Shown piece by piece: positions 1 through 8,448 of a DNA stretch of 64,000 bases (positions are counted from its first letter, which is position 1; each line of letters begins with the position of its first letter). The stretch is taken from the NCBI RefSeq assembly GCF_027571405.1, contig NZ_CP092968.1:1736001-1800000 (forward strand), read 5' to 3'. The translations under genes and the position numbers were made by a program. The stretch comes from Methylocystis parvus OBBP. GTDB taxonomy: Bacteria; Pseudomonadota; Alphaproteobacteria; Rhizobiales; Beijerinckiaceae. The notes under the pieces are model-generated. The model worked only from the letters and a program-made list of their open reading frames with translations. It was not told the origin of the DNA and searched no databases.

Positions 1-62
1 CGCCGGGCGAGTTGCCCCTGCGCATTCGCGCCAAGGTGCTCTCCGAGGCCGCGCCGATATGA
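1..62 (+). CDS. 3' end of MNT-type nucleotidyltransferase antitoxin (partial)
   Basis: Only the last 19 codons are inside the window, read from base 3 and ending in [15 protein letters not shown] and TGA. That tail resembles the C-termini of minimal nucleotidyltransferase proteins of the MntA type, which in HepT/MntA pairs neutralise the toxin by adding AMP to it. The stop overlaps the ATG of the next gene (ATGA), the usual arrangement for this pair. The identification rests mainly on the HepT partner, since the catalytic GSx10DxD region lies outside the window. Confidence 0.55.
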   Translation, partial: PGELPLRIRAKVLSEAAPI

Positions 63-451
63 GAGAGCGAGATGTTTTCCTGGTTCTGGACCAGATGTTG
101 CAGGCGAGCCGTCGGGCGACCTCGTTCATCGAAGGCATGCAAGAGCAGGAATTTCTGCATGATCTCCGTACGCAACAAGCGGTGGCGATGAGCCTTATCG
201 TCATCGGCGAGGCGGCCTCGCGGCTGAAGCGAGATCACGAGGCGTTCCTGGCCCTCCACCCAGACCTGCCGTACCAACATATGGTTGGTTTGCGCAATCG
301 CATTGCGCATGGCTATTACGACCTCGACTTTCGCGTCATCTGGCAAACAGTCAGGACCGACGTGTCGGCTTTACTCGAGCGCCTCGAACTTATCTATCAG
401 GTGGCTGGAGAGACGCTAGGCGGCGCACCGCAGGGACCAACCCAAGATTGA
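59..451 (+). CDS. HepT-like ribonuclease toxin (DUF86 family)
   Basis: A 130-residue all-helical protein of the HepT/DUF86 family, the toxin half of MntA/HepT type VII toxin-antitoxin systems. The diagnostic RX4HXY motif is visible as RNRIAHGY near residue 82. R and H of this motif form the RNase active site, and the Y is the residue AMPylated by the antitoxin. Family-typical sequence VIGEAASRL lies about residues 48-56. The gene overlaps the upstream antitoxin gene by 4 bp and ends only 2 bp before dnaJ, so all three may be cotranscribed. Length matches the family and the active site looks intact. Confidence 0.85.
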   Translation: MRERDVFLVLDQMLQASRRATSFIEGMQEQEFLHDLRTQQAVAMSLIVIGEAASRLKRDHEAFLALHPDLPYQHMVGLRNRIAHGYYDLDFRVIWQTVRTDVSALLERLELIYQVAGETLGGAPQGPTQD

Positions 452-453
452 CC

Positions 454-1575
454 ATGTCCAAACGCGATTATTACGAAGTCCTCGGCGTCACCCGCACCGT
501 CACGGAAACGGAGCTGAAGATCGCCTTCCGAAAGATGGCGATGCAGTGCCATCCCGACCGCCATCCCGGCGATACGGAAGCGGAGGCGCGCTTCAAGGAG
601 CTGAACGAGGCCTATCAGTGCCTCTGCGATCCGCAGAAGCGATCCGCCTATGACCGTTTCGGCCACGCGGCCTTCGAACAGGGCGGCGGCATGGGCGGTT
701 TCTCCTCCTCGGAAGGCTTCGGCGCCTCCATGGCGGACATTTTCGAGGATCTCTTCGGCGACGTGATGGGCCGGCGCGGCCGCTCGGGCGGGCGCGAGCG
801 TGGTTCGGACCTGCGCTACAATATGGAGATCACGCTCGAGGAGGCCTATCACGGCAAGACCGCCTCGCTGAAGATCCCGACCTCGGCGACCTGCGAGGCC
901 TGCTCGGGCACGGGCGCCAAGAAGGGCTCCAAGCCCAAGACCTGCACCACCTGCGCCGGACATGGCCGCGTGCGCGCGCAGCAGGGCTTCTTCGCCATCG
1001 AGCGCACCTGCCCCACATGCGGCGGACGCGGCGAGACGATCGACAATCCCTGCCCGTCCTGCTCGGGCTCGGGCCGCAAGACGGTGGAGCGCTCGCTCTC
1101 CGTCAATGTCCCGCCGGGCGTCGAAGACGGCACCCGCATCCGCCTCGCGGGCGAAGGCGAAGCGGGGGTGCGCGGCGGCCCGCCCGGCGATCTCTACATC
1201 TTCCTTTCGGTGAAGCCGCATCCCTTCTTCCAGCGCGACGGCGCGGACCTCTATTGCCGCGTGCCGATCTCCATGGTTCGCGCCGCGCTCGGCGGCGAAA
1301 TCCGGGTCCATGCGCTGGACGGCTCCGAAATCAAGCTGAAGGTTCCCGAAGGCTCCCAGTCCGGCAAGCAGATCAAGGCCAAGGGCAAGGGCATGCCCGT
1401 GCTGCGCGGCCGCGACCACGGCGATCTGCATGTGCAGCTTTCCGTCGAGACGCCGCAAAAGCTCACCAAGCGGCAAAAGGAGCTGCTCGAGGAGTTCGAG
1501 AAGGAATCCTCACATGAGACGCATCCGGAAGAGCACGGCTTCTTCGCGCGGATGAAGGATTTGTTCGGGGGATAG
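454..1575 (+). CDS. dnaJ: Chaperone protein DnaJ
   Basis: A 373-residue class I J-domain cochaperone that stimulates DnaK ATPase and binds unfolded clients. It has an N-terminal J domain with the HPD motif (CHPDRHPGD, about residue 33), a Gly/Phe-rich linker (about 75-110), four zinc-binding CXXCXGXG repeats ([32 protein letters not shown], about 148-208), then the C-terminal substrate-binding domains. I chose ATG 454 because it gives the canonical start [11 protein letters not shown]; a TTG two codons earlier would overlap the hepT stop. Most genomes place dnaJ next to dnaK; here the neighbour is a toxin-antitoxin pair with only 2 bp between stop and start. Confidence 0.97.
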   Translation: MSKRDYYEVLGVTRTVTETELKIAFRKMAMQCHPDRHPGDTEAEARFKELNEAYQCLCDPQKRSAYDRFGHAAFEQGGGMGGFSSSEGFGASMADIFEDLFGDVMGRRGRSGGRERGSDLRYNMEITLEEAYHGKTASLKIPTSATCEACSGTGAKKGSKPKTCTTCAGHGRVRAQQGFFAIERTCPTCGGRGETIDNPCPSCSGSGRKTVERSLSVNVPPGVEDGTRIRLAGEGEAGVRGGPPGDLYIFLSVKPHPFFQRDGADLYCRVPISMVRAALGGEIRVHALDGSEIKLKVPEGSQSGKQIKAKGKGMPVLRGRDHGDLHVQLSVETPQKLTKRQKELLEEFEKESSHETHPEEHGFFARMKDLFGG

Positions 1576-1666
1576 CCGCCGTTCAGCGTCTCTCCCGGTG
1601 TAAACGCGGATAAGGGAAACGCGTGAAATAGAGCCGGCGGCGGAAACCGTCTCCAACTGATCGCGC

Positions 1667-2533
1667 TCAGCTGGAGCCGACGCTTGCGGCGACGCCGTCC
1701 AGGGCGGATAGGGTCTCGTCGGAGAGTTCGAGTTCGGCGGCGGCGAGGTTCTCCCGCAAATGTGCGATGGACGAGGTGCCGGGAATCAGCAGGATATTGG
1801 GCGCCCGCCGAAGCAGCCATGCGAGCGCGACCTGCATCGGCGACGCGCCGAGATTCTGTGCGACCCCCGATAAAATAGAGGATTGCAGGGGCGTGAATCC
1901 GCCGAGCGGAAAGAACGGCGCATAGGCGACGCCGTCTGCGGCGAGATTGTCGATCAACGCGTCGTCAGCCCGGTGCGCGAGATTATAGTGGTTCTGCACG
2001 CAGACGATTTCGCAGATGCGACGGCCTTCCTCGATCTGCGCAGGCGTGACATTGCTGAGGCCGATATGTCGAATCAGACCCTGCCGCTGCAACTCCGCGA
2101 GAACCGTGAGCGGCGCCTCGATAGAGCCTTCGGCGGGACCATGATCGCTGAACATGGCGCGGAAATTCACTACCTCGAGCGCATCGAGGCCAAGATTGCG
2201 CAGATTGTCATGCACGGCCTGAACCAGATCGTCGCGGGAGAAGGCCGGAAGCCACGAACGGTCCGCGCCGCGCCGGGCCCCTATTTTGGTGACGATGACG
2301 AGTCCGTCGGGATAGGGATGCAGCGCCTCGCGGATCAGCCGGTTGGTGACATGCGGGCCATAATAGTCGCTCGTGTCGATATGGTTCACGCCGGAGGCGA
2401 CGGCTTCCCGCAGAACGGCCACCGCCGCGTCCCGATCCTTGGGGGGTCCGAAGACGCCGCGGCCCGCAAGCTGCATCGCGCCATATCCGAGCCGTCTCAC
2501 ATTGCGGTCGCCGAGAGCGAATTCGCCAGTCAT
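1667..2533 (-). CDS. Aldo/keto reductase family oxidoreductase
   Basis: A 288-residue NADPH-dependent aldo/keto reductase with a TIM-barrel fold. Visible marks are the N-terminal RRLGYGAMQLAGRG, the catalytic Asp/Tyr region HIDTSDYYGPHVTNRLIREAL (about residues 46-66), the catalytic Lys in VIVTKIGARRG, and the late cofactor-binding segment ILLIPGTSSIAHLRENLAA. The ATG at 2533 is preferred over a longer upstream frame because it gives the usual start a few residues before the first strand. It is divergent from the TetR gene across 71 bp, so that regulator probably controls it. The substrate is unknown. Confidence 0.9.
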   Translation of the reverse strand: MTGEFALGDRNVRRLGYGAMQLAGRGVFGPPKDRDAAVAVLREAVASGVNHIDTSDYYGPHVTNRLIREALHPYPDGLVIVTKIGARRGADRSWLPAFSRDDLVQAVHDNLRNLGLDALEVVNFRAMFSDHGPAEGSIEAPLTVLAELQRQGLIRHIGLSNVTPAQIEEGRRICEIVCVQNHYNLAHRADDALIDNLAADGVAYAPFFPLGGFTPLQSSILSGVAQNLGASPMQVALAWLLRRAPNILLIPGTSSIAHLRENLAAAELELSDETLSALDGVAASVGSS

Positions 2534-2604
2534 CTTCTTGATCCTCGCTTCATACGTCGCCTGCGAGAATACGAAGGGCCCGCATTTTCCGGAATTCGCA
2601 TTGC

Positions 2605-3234
2605 ATGAGCGCCGTCGTCCCCGGCCTAAGGCCAAGAAAATCCCCGGTTCAGGCGCGCTCCTCGGCCACCGTCGAGACTCTGCGCGTCGCAGCCATTCAG
2701 GTTTTGACCCGGGAGGGCTTGAGCCGCTGCACGACGACCCGCATCGCCGAGCGCGCGGGCATGTCGGTCGGCAGTCTCTATCAATATTTTCCGAATCGCG
2801 ACGCGCTGCTCGCCGCCGTGCTGGAAAAGCATCTGGACGGCGTCGCCGGCGCCGTGGACCGCGCCTGCCGCGCCCATCGGGGCAAGCCGGTTCCGCAAAT
2901 GGCGGCGGCCCTCGTCACGGCATTCCTTGCGGCGAAGCTGCGCGCACCCGAGGAATCGAAGGCGCTTTATGCGGTCGCCGAAGAGCGGGGCGGGCCAGAA
3001 TTGGTCGCTCGCATGCACAAACGCATTGTGGCTGCGATCGCGGATATGCTGGCGAGCGCGCCGGACGCGGATTTCGACGAGCCGGCCATGACGAGCGCAA
3101 TCGCATTCAGCGCCCTCGTCGGTCCAATACGGACGCTGCTCGAAGGGCATGCGCCGGCCGGATTCGAAGCGCGCCTGGAAGAGCAACTCATCCTGCTTCT
3201 GACCGCATATTTCGATACGCGCCGCCGCCGATAG
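2605..3234 (+). CDS. TetR/AcrR family transcriptional regulator
   Basis: A 209-residue TetR repressor. The N-terminal helix-turn-helix is clear: VAAIQVLTREGLSRCTTTRI followed by AERAGMSVGSLYQYFPNRDALLAAVLEKH (about residues 28-72). The remainder is a helical ligand-binding domain with no recognisable specificity. It is divergently arranged with the aldo/keto reductase gene, and the 71-bp gap is the natural place for a shared operator. Regulation of the reductase and of itself is inferred from that arrangement. Confidence 0.92.
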   Translation: MSAVVPGLRPRKSPVQARSSATVETLRVAAIQVLTREGLSRCTTTRIAERAGMSVGSLYQYFPNRDALLAAVLEKHLDGVAGAVDRACRAHRGKPVPQMAAALVTAFLAAKLRAPEESKALYAVAEERGGPELVARMHKRIVAAIADMLASAPDADFDEPAMTSAIAFSALVGPIRTLLEGHAPAGFEARLEEQLILLLTAYFDTRRRR

Positions 3235-3319
3235 ACTTTGCGTTGACGCGCCCCGCGTTGTCTTTGTCACACGGGTCCCCTATTCTCGACTTTTCGGCCC
3301 CGGCAGCGGGGCCGTTTGC

Positions 3320-3970
3320 GTGACATGGCCGACAGAAGCCAATTCAGGGAAGCCGCCTTTGCAGAACGCCAAAAGCTCGCTCGCCGACAGCGCCCGCTTC
3401 ATCAAGCAATGGATCGAGAACCCGCGGCTCATCGGCGCGGTGCAGCCCTCCGGCCCGGCGCTCGCCAAATGCATGGCGGGCTTTGTCGACCTCTCCCGCG
3501 ACGGCCCCATCGTGGAGCTTGGCCCCGGCACCGGCCCGGTCACCAAGGCGCTGCTGGCGCGCGGCGTCCCGCCGGAGCGGCTGGTGCTGGTCGAATATGA
3601 GACGCGTTTCTGCCACATGCTCGCGGAGCGCTATCCCGGCGTGAACGTCGTGCAAGGCGACGCCTATGCGTTGAAAAAGACGCTCGACGGCAAGATCGAC
3701 GGGCAGGTCGCCGCCATCGTTTCGAGCCTTCCCCTGCTCGTGCGCCCCGAGCGCGACCGCGTCGAGCTTCTGCATCAGGCCTTCGAACTGATGGGCGACG
3801 AGGGTCTCTACATCCAGTTCACTTACGGCCTCGCCGTCTCGCCCATGCCGATCCATGCGCATGGCCTCAGCGGCTCTTATGTCGGCAAGGGCTCTGCGCC
3901 GATCATCATGAACATCCCGCCCGCGCGCGTCTGGCGCTATCGCAAGGCCGGCCACGGCGGAAAACCTTAA
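3320..3970 (+). CDS. pmtA: Phosphatidylethanolamine N-methyltransferase-like SAM methyltransferase (PmtA family)
   Basis: A class I SAM-dependent methyltransferase of about 203-216 residues resembling the rhizobial/Rhodobacter PmtA enzymes. These methylate phosphatidylethanolamine stepwise to phosphatidylcholine at the inner membrane. The SAM-binding motif I is [15 protein letters not shown] (about residues 65-79), followed by [10 protein letters not shown], whose acidic residue would contact the ribose. The family hallmark [14 protein letters not shown] precedes it. The start is uncertain: GTG at 3320 or TTG at 3359, the latter giving the rhizobial-like start [16 protein letters not shown]. 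It lies 2 bp upstream of pyrF, so the two are probably cotranscribed. It could instead be a ribosomal RNA-type methyltransferase, but the motif context favours PmtA. Confidence 0.75.
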   Translation: MTWPTEANSGKPPLQNAKSSLADSARFIKQWIENPRLIGAVQPSGPALAKCMAGFVDLSRDGPIVELGPGTGPVTKALLARGVPPERLVLVEYETRFCHMLAERYPGVNVVQGDAYALKKTLDGKIDGQVAAIVSSLPLLVRPERDRVELLHQAFELMGDEGLYIQFTYGLAVSPMPIHAHGLSGSYVGKGSAPIIMNIPPARVWRYRKAGHGGKP

Positions 3971-3972
3971 AC

Positions 3973-4665
3973 ATGCCGAACGGACTCGCCCGCGACCGGT
4001 TGATCGTCGCCCTCGACGTCGAATCCGTCGAGGCGGCGCGCGCGCTGGTGGCGACGCTCGGCGACGCCGTCTCCTTCTACAAGATCGGCATGGAGCTGGC
4101 CTATGGCGGCGGGCTCACGCTGGCGCGGGAGCTGAAAGATCAGGGCAAGCGCGTCTTCATCGATCTGAAGCTGCACGACATCGGCGCGACCGTCGAACGG
4201 GCGACCCGTCAGATCGCGCGGATGGGTATGGATTTCCTCACCGTCCACGCCTATCCGCAAACCATGGCCGCCGCCCGCGCCGGAGCGGGCGATCTGAAGC
4301 TCCTGGCCGTCACGGTCATGACCTCCTATGACGACGCGGACCTTGCGGCGGCGGGCTACGCCTATGGCGTCGCCGATCTCGTCGCGCGCCGCGCCGGACA
4401 GGCGAAGGCCGCCGGGATCGACGGGCTCATCCTTTCGCCGATGGAGCTTTCGACCATCCGCCCCCTCGTCGGACCCGGCATGTTGCTGGTCACGCCGGGC
4501 GTGCGCCCCGCCGGCGCCGACGCCGGCGACCAGAAGCGCGTCATGACGCCGGCGCAGGCGATTTCAGCTACCGCGGATCATATTGTCGTCGGCCGTCCCA
4601 TCACGCGCGCGGCCGATCCGCGCGCGGCGGCCGTCGAGATCGTCTCGGAAATCGAGGGCTCCTGA
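3973..4665 (+). CDS. pyrF: Orotidine 5'-phosphate decarboxylase
   Basis: A 230-residue OMP decarboxylase that converts OMP to UMP, the last step of de novo pyrimidine synthesis. The catalytic signature Asp-x-Lys-x-x-Asp appears as [13 protein letters not shown] (about residues 57-69). The N-terminal strand LIVALDVES and the phosphate-binding C-terminal region VTPGVRP...[15 protein letters not shown] are also present. Length is normal for the bacterial group 1 enzyme. It starts 2 bp after the pmtA stop. Confidence 0.97.
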   Translation: MPNGLARDRLIVALDVESVEAARALVATLGDAVSFYKIGMELAYGGGLTLARELKDQGKRVFIDLKLHDIGATVERATRQIARMGMDFLTVHAYPQTMAAARAGAGDLKLLAVTVMTSYDDADLAAAGYAYGVADLVARRAGQAKAAGIDGLILSPMELSTIRPLVGPGMLLVTPGVRPAGADAGDQKRVMTPAQAISATADHIVVGRPITRAADPRAAAVEIVSEIEGS

Positions 4666-4674
4666 CGCAGGCGC

Positions 4675-5166
4675 TCAGGCGACGACCAGCCATAAAAGCA
4701 GGATCAGCGTCTGGCCGACCGCCGCCCCCAATGTGACGAACTTCATCAAAGTCGCTTTCTTCAACCCGAGAACCTCCGACTGACTTGCGCCGCCCGCCGC
4801 GATCAGGCGCAGCAGGATCCGGTCCTCGACGAAATCGGCGGCGCCGTAAGCCAGCGGGATGAGGACGAGGACCCAGCGGCCGCTCTGAGGGAAGTGAAGC
4901 GCTTCGGCGGCCGCAAGCGAGGCGGCGGCGAGCGCGCCGGTCAGGCAGACGAAGAGGGCGAAGTCGAAGGGCGCGAGCACGCGCGCATAGCCGTCGAGCG
5001 AAGGCGCGCCGCTCGTCACCCAGCCGATGAACTCGTCGTCCCGGTAGAAGACCGAAATCTCCCAGCGGCGGGTGGAGACGGTGTCGCCATGCCGCTCCGC
5101 TTCGCGCCAAGACGCCCAACGCGCCGCAACGACGCCGAGAAAAAGCAAAACAGCAATATAGAACAT
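4675..5166 (-). CDS. Small integral membrane protein of unknown function
   Basis: A 163-residue protein with four likely membrane segments: MFYIAVLLFLGVVAARWASW at the start, FDFALFVCLTGALAAASLAA, WVLVLIPLAYGAADFVED and a C-terminal FVTLGAAVGQTLILLLWLVV. I chose ATG 5166 so the first hydrophobic segment is at the N-terminus; a longer upstream frame adds a polar leader and overlaps the region before the ChaB gene. It is convergent with pyrF, 9 bp apart. I do not recognise a family and propose no function. Confidence 0.6.
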   Translation of the reverse strand: MFYIAVLLFLGVVAARWASWREAERHGDTVSTRRWEISVFYRDDEFIGWVTSGAPSLDGYARVLAPFDFALFVCLTGALAAASLAAAEALHFPQSGRWVLVLIPLAYGAADFVEDRILLRLIAAGGASQSEVLGLKKATLMKFVTLGAAVGQTLILLLWLVVA

Positions 5167-5272
5167 GATCGCTTCTCCTTGTGACCAAGGGGCGGATTGC
5201 GCGAAGCGCGCGCATTCGGACGCCGCCATTGTGGGGCGTCTTTTGGCGAAAACAATGCCTTTGGAGGCAGAT

Positions 5273-5482
5273 ATGCCTTACGAGACCAATGCCGACCTGC
5301 CCGAGAACCTTCAGCGCCTGCTCCCGTCCCATGCGCAGGATATTTTTCGGGCCGCCTTCAACCGCGCTTTCGCAGACCATGAGGGCGATCCAAGGCAGGA
5401 GGAAGCCGCGCACCGCATCGCCTGGGCGGCCGTGAAGCGCAGCTATGTCCGCACGGAGCGCGGCTGGCGGCCTCGCGATTGA
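5273..5482 (+). CDS. ChaB family protein
   Basis: A 69-residue protein matching the ChaB family (often named putative cation transport regulator, although that role is weakly supported). The family pattern is seen in MPYETNADLPENLQRLLPSH and IFRAAFNRAFADH, and in the C-terminal AHRIAWAAVKRSY. I chose ATG 5273 because it yields this canonical N-terminus; in-frame codons upstream add unrelated sequence. It stands alone between a divergent membrane-protein gene and hpnB. Confidence 0.8.
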   Translation: MPYETNADLPENLQRLLPSHAQDIFRAAFNRAFADHEGDPRQEEAAHRIAWAAVKRSYVRTERGWRPRD

Positions 5483-5527
5483 GGAGGCGCTCTGGCAAGC
5501 GGGGGGAACTTGCTCTAAACGGGCGTC

Positions 5528-6685
5528 ATGGTTTCGACCCTTCTCGCCCTCGCCAGCTTGGCCGCCTGGCTGTATCTCCTTATTTTCAACGGAGGCTTCT
5601 GGCGACTGACCGAGCATGACCGCAAATTTGCGCCGCCGGGCGCCGTCGTCCCGGCAGGGTCTCACGTCGTCGCCATCGTCCCCGCGCGCGACGAGGCCGA
5701 GGTCATCGCGACAAGCGTCGCCTCCCTCCTGAGACAGGACTTTCCCGGCCGCTTCGACGTCGTGCTCGTCGATGACGAAAGCGCGGACGGCACCGGCGAC
5801 GTCGCCCGCGCCAAAGCGGCTGAGCTCGGCGCGGCCGAGCGCCTCACCGTCCTGCGCTCCGACGGGCCGACAGACGGATGGACAGGCAAGATCGCCGCCA
5901 TGCATCGCGGCTTCACTTATGTCCGCGGCCTCGAAAAACAGCCTGATTTCGTTTTATTCTGCGACGCGGACATCGCCTTCGCCCCGCCGACGCTCGCGCG
6001 CCTCGTCGCCGGCGCGACAGCGCGCGGCGCGGCGCTGTCGTCGCTGATGGTCAAGCTTCGCTGCGAGAGCCCGGCCGAGAAATGGTTCATTCCGGCCTTC
6101 GTCTTCTTCTTCCAGATGCTCTACCCCTTCCGTTCGGTGAACGACCCGGAAAGCAAGGTCGCGGGCGCGGCGGGCGGCGTGATGCTGGTTCGCCCCGACG
6201 CGCTTGCGGAGGCCGGGGGATTGCCCGCGATCCGCGGCGCGCTGATCGACGACTGCGCGCTCGGCGTCCTCATGAAAAGCCAGGGCCCGATCTGGCTCGG
6301 CCTCACTGACGACGCGTTCAGCCTGCGCCCCTACCCTCATCTCGCCGATATTGAGCGGATGGTCACACGCTCGGCCTATGCGCAGCTCCATTATTCGCCG
6401 CTCGAACTGGCGGGGGCGATTTTCGGCATGGTCGTCGTCTATCTGGCGCCGCCGCTCCTTACATTCCTTGGGCCATCGCCCGCGCGGGAGATCGGGCTCG
6501 TCACATGGCTGATCATGGCGCAGGCCTATATGCCGAGTCTGCGCTTTTACGGCCTGTCATGGGCGAGGGCCTTGGCTTTGCCGGCGGTCGCGGCGTGCTA
6601 TACGTGGTTTACCGCGCTTTCCGCCTGGCGCCATATGCGCGGGCGCGGCGGCGAATGGAAAGGCCGCTACCAGGCGCCCGCCTGA
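5528..6685 (+). CDS. hpnB: Hopene-associated glycosyltransferase HpnB
   Basis: A 385-residue family 2 glycosyltransferase of the HpnB type, regularly found in hopanoid loci. An N-terminal membrane helix (about residues 3-20) precedes a GT-A domain: nucleotide-binding VAIVPARDEAEV, acidic VVLVDDESADGTG, the metal-binding FCDADIAF and an acceptor-site ALIDDCALGVLM. Two to three C-terminal hydrophobic segments (about residues 295-360) anchor it in the membrane. It is the first of four genes ending with hpnE, with a 21-bp gap to hpnC. The sugar donor and whether it acts on hopanoids directly are not settled. Confidence 0.9.
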   Translation: MVSTLLALASLAAWLYLLIFNGGFWRLTEHDRKFAPPGAVVPAGSHVVAIVPARDEAEVIATSVASLLRQDFPGRFDVVLVDDESADGTGDVARAKAAELGAAERLTVLRSDGPTDGWTGKIAAMHRGFTYVRGLEKQPDFVLFCDADIAFAPPTLARLVAGATARGAALSSLMVKLRCESPAEKWFIPAFVFFFQMLYPFRSVNDPESKVAGAAGGVMLVRPDALAEAGGLPAIRGALIDDCALGVLMKSQGPIWLGLTDDAFSLRPYPHLADIERMVTRSAYAQLHYSPLELAGAIFGMVVVYLAPPLLTFLGPSPAREIGLVTWLIMAQAYMPSLRFYGLSWARALALPAVAACYTWFTALSAWRHMRGRGGEWKGRYQAPA

Positions 6686-6706
6686 AACTGAAGGCGACGA
6701 AGACAA

Positions 6707-7585
6707 ATGATCGACATTGCCGAAACGAGTTCGGGCAAGACGCATCGCGACGAGAACTTTCCCGTCGCCTCGGTCCTGATCGCGCCGCAATATCGCGCGC
6801 CAATCATGGCCTTCTACGATTTCGTGCGGGCGGCGGACGACATTTCCGACCATGCGACGCTCAAAGCGCAGGAGAAGCTCGATCTTCTGGAGCGGCTCGA
6901 CAACGCCCTGATGGCGCGCGGCCTGGACGAGCCCGTCGCGGCGCGGCTGCGCGAGGAATGCAAGACGCGCAAGCTCGACCCGCAGCATGCGCGCGACCTC
7001 ATCACCGCCTTCATGCGCGACGTGACCTATCTGCGCTATCGCGACTGGGACGATCTCATCGACTATTGCCGCTATTCGGCGATGCCCGTCGGCCGCTTCG
7101 TCTGCGACGTGCATGGCGAGGACCCGGCGCGCGTGTGGGAAGCAAATGACGCGCTCTGCGCCGCGCTGCAGGTGATCAATCATTTGCAGGATTGCGGAAA
7201 GGACTATCGCGATCTCGACCGCGTCTATGTCACGGCCGAGGCGCTCGCCGCCCATGGCGGCGCGGTGGAGATGCTCCGGGAGCCGCGCGCGCCCGCCCCT
7301 CTCCTCGCCGCGATCCGCGACCTCAACGAAAAGACCGCCGGCCTTCTCGACCAGTCGCGCGGCTTCGCCGATCTCATCGACGATACGCGGCTCGCCATGG
7401 AGGTCGGCGCCATTCAGGCGCTCGCGGAGAAGCTCGTCGGACGGCTGAAAACCACCGATCCGCTCCGCGACAAGGTTCACGCCGGCAAGGCCGGCTTCGC
7501 GCTCGCGGGCGCGCAGGGCGCCGTCGGCGCGCTCCTGCGGCGCGTCATCCGCCCCCGCCGTAAAATCGCGGACGCAATGCAATGA
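6707..7585 (+). CDS. hpnC: Hydroxysqualene synthase HpnC
   Basis: A 292-residue squalene/phytoene-synthase-fold enzyme of the HpnC family. The accepted role is conversion of presqualene diphosphate, made by HpnD, to hydroxysqualene. Two Asp-rich regions are visible: FVRAADDISD (about residues 38-47) and NHLQDCGKDYRDLDR (about 159-173). The latter, with a Cys/Lys, is the variant seen in HpnC, unlike the DLDED form in HpnD. The stop overlaps the hpnD ATG by 4 bp, implying translational coupling. Confidence 0.93.
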   Translation: MIDIAETSSGKTHRDENFPVASVLIAPQYRAPIMAFYDFVRAADDISDHATLKAQEKLDLLERLDNALMARGLDEPVAARLREECKTRKLDPQHARDLITAFMRDVTYLRYRDWDDLIDYCRYSAMPVGRFVCDVHGEDPARVWEANDALCAALQVINHLQDCGKDYRDLDRVYVTAEALAAHGGAVEMLREPRAPAPLLAAIRDLNEKTAGLLDQSRGFADLIDDTRLAMEVGAIQALAEKLVGRLKTTDPLRDKVHAGKAGFALAGAQGAVGALLRRVIRPRRKIADAMQ

Positions 7586-8448
7586 CCATGCAATCCCTCA
7601 CCGACGCCGCACCGTTGAAAACGCAGGGCGTCGCCGTCAAAAGTTCGTTCTATCTCGCGATGCGGATCCTCGAACCCGCGCGCCGCGACGCGATGTACGC
7701 CATTTACGCTTTCTGTCGGGCAGTCGACGACATCGCCGATGACGAGGGCGATCGCGACGCGCGCCGCGAGGCGCTCGACCGGTGGCGCTACGATCTCGAC
7801 GAGCTTTACGCCGGCCGCATACGTCCGCGCAGCGCCTTTCTCGCCGAGCCTGTGCGCCGCTTCAAACTCGACCGCGCGGATTTCGAGGCGATCATCGACG
7901 GCATGGCGATGGATGTCGAAGAAGACATCTGCGCGCCCGATTGGGAGAAGCTCGAACTTTATTGCGACCGCGTCGCCAGCGCGGTCGGGCGGCTCTCCGT
8001 GCGCGCCTTCGGCATGGTCGAGGAGGACGAGGCCGAATTGCCGACGGCGCCGAAGCTTCTCGCCTATCATCTCGGCCGCGCGCTTCAGCTCACCAACATT
8101 CTGCGCGATCTCGACGAGGACGCCGCGCGGGGACGCCTCTATCTCCCGCGCGAAGCGCTGGCGGAGGCCGGCGTCCCCAGCCACGCGCCGCACGCCGTCC
8201 TGTCGAATCCGGCGCTCGATCAGGTCTGCGCGCCGGTGATGAACCGCGCGCGCGAGCATTTCGAACAGGCCGACCTCGTCATGGCCGGCCTGCCGAAAAA
8301 CGCCGTGAAGGCGCCCTATCTCATGGCCGCGGGTTATCGCTCCATCCTCGAGCGACTGACCGAACGCGGCTTTTCCCCGCCGCGCGCGCCGGTGAGCATG
8401 TCGCGTTTGAAACTCATCGGCGCCCTCGTTCGACACGCTTTCCTGTGA
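7582..8448 (+). CDS. hpnD: Presqualene diphosphate synthase HpnD
   Basis: A 288-residue trans-isoprenyl diphosphate synthase that condenses two farnesyl diphosphates into presqualene diphosphate. The two Mg-binding Asp motifs are intact: CRAVDDIADDEGD (about residues 43-55) and LRDLDEDAARGRLYLP (about 175-190). An AFCRAVDDIADD signature precedes a helical core of normal length. The start overlaps hpnC (ATGA) and the stop overlaps the GTG of hpnE, so hpnC-D-E form a tightly coupled unit. Confidence 0.95.
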   Translation: MTMQSLTDAAPLKTQGVAVKSSFYLAMRILEPARRDAMYAIYAFCRAVDDIADDEGDRDARREALDRWRYDLDELYAGRIRPRSAFLAEPVRRFKLDRADFEAIIDGMAMDVEEDICAPDWEKLELYCDRVASAVGRLSVRAFGMVEEDEAELPTAPKLLAYHLGRALQLTNILRDLDEDAARGRLYLPREALAEAGVPSHAPHAVLSNPALDQVCAPVMNRAREHFEQADLVMAGLPKNAVKAPYLMAAGYRSILERLTERGFSPPRAPVSMSRLKLIGALVRHAFL

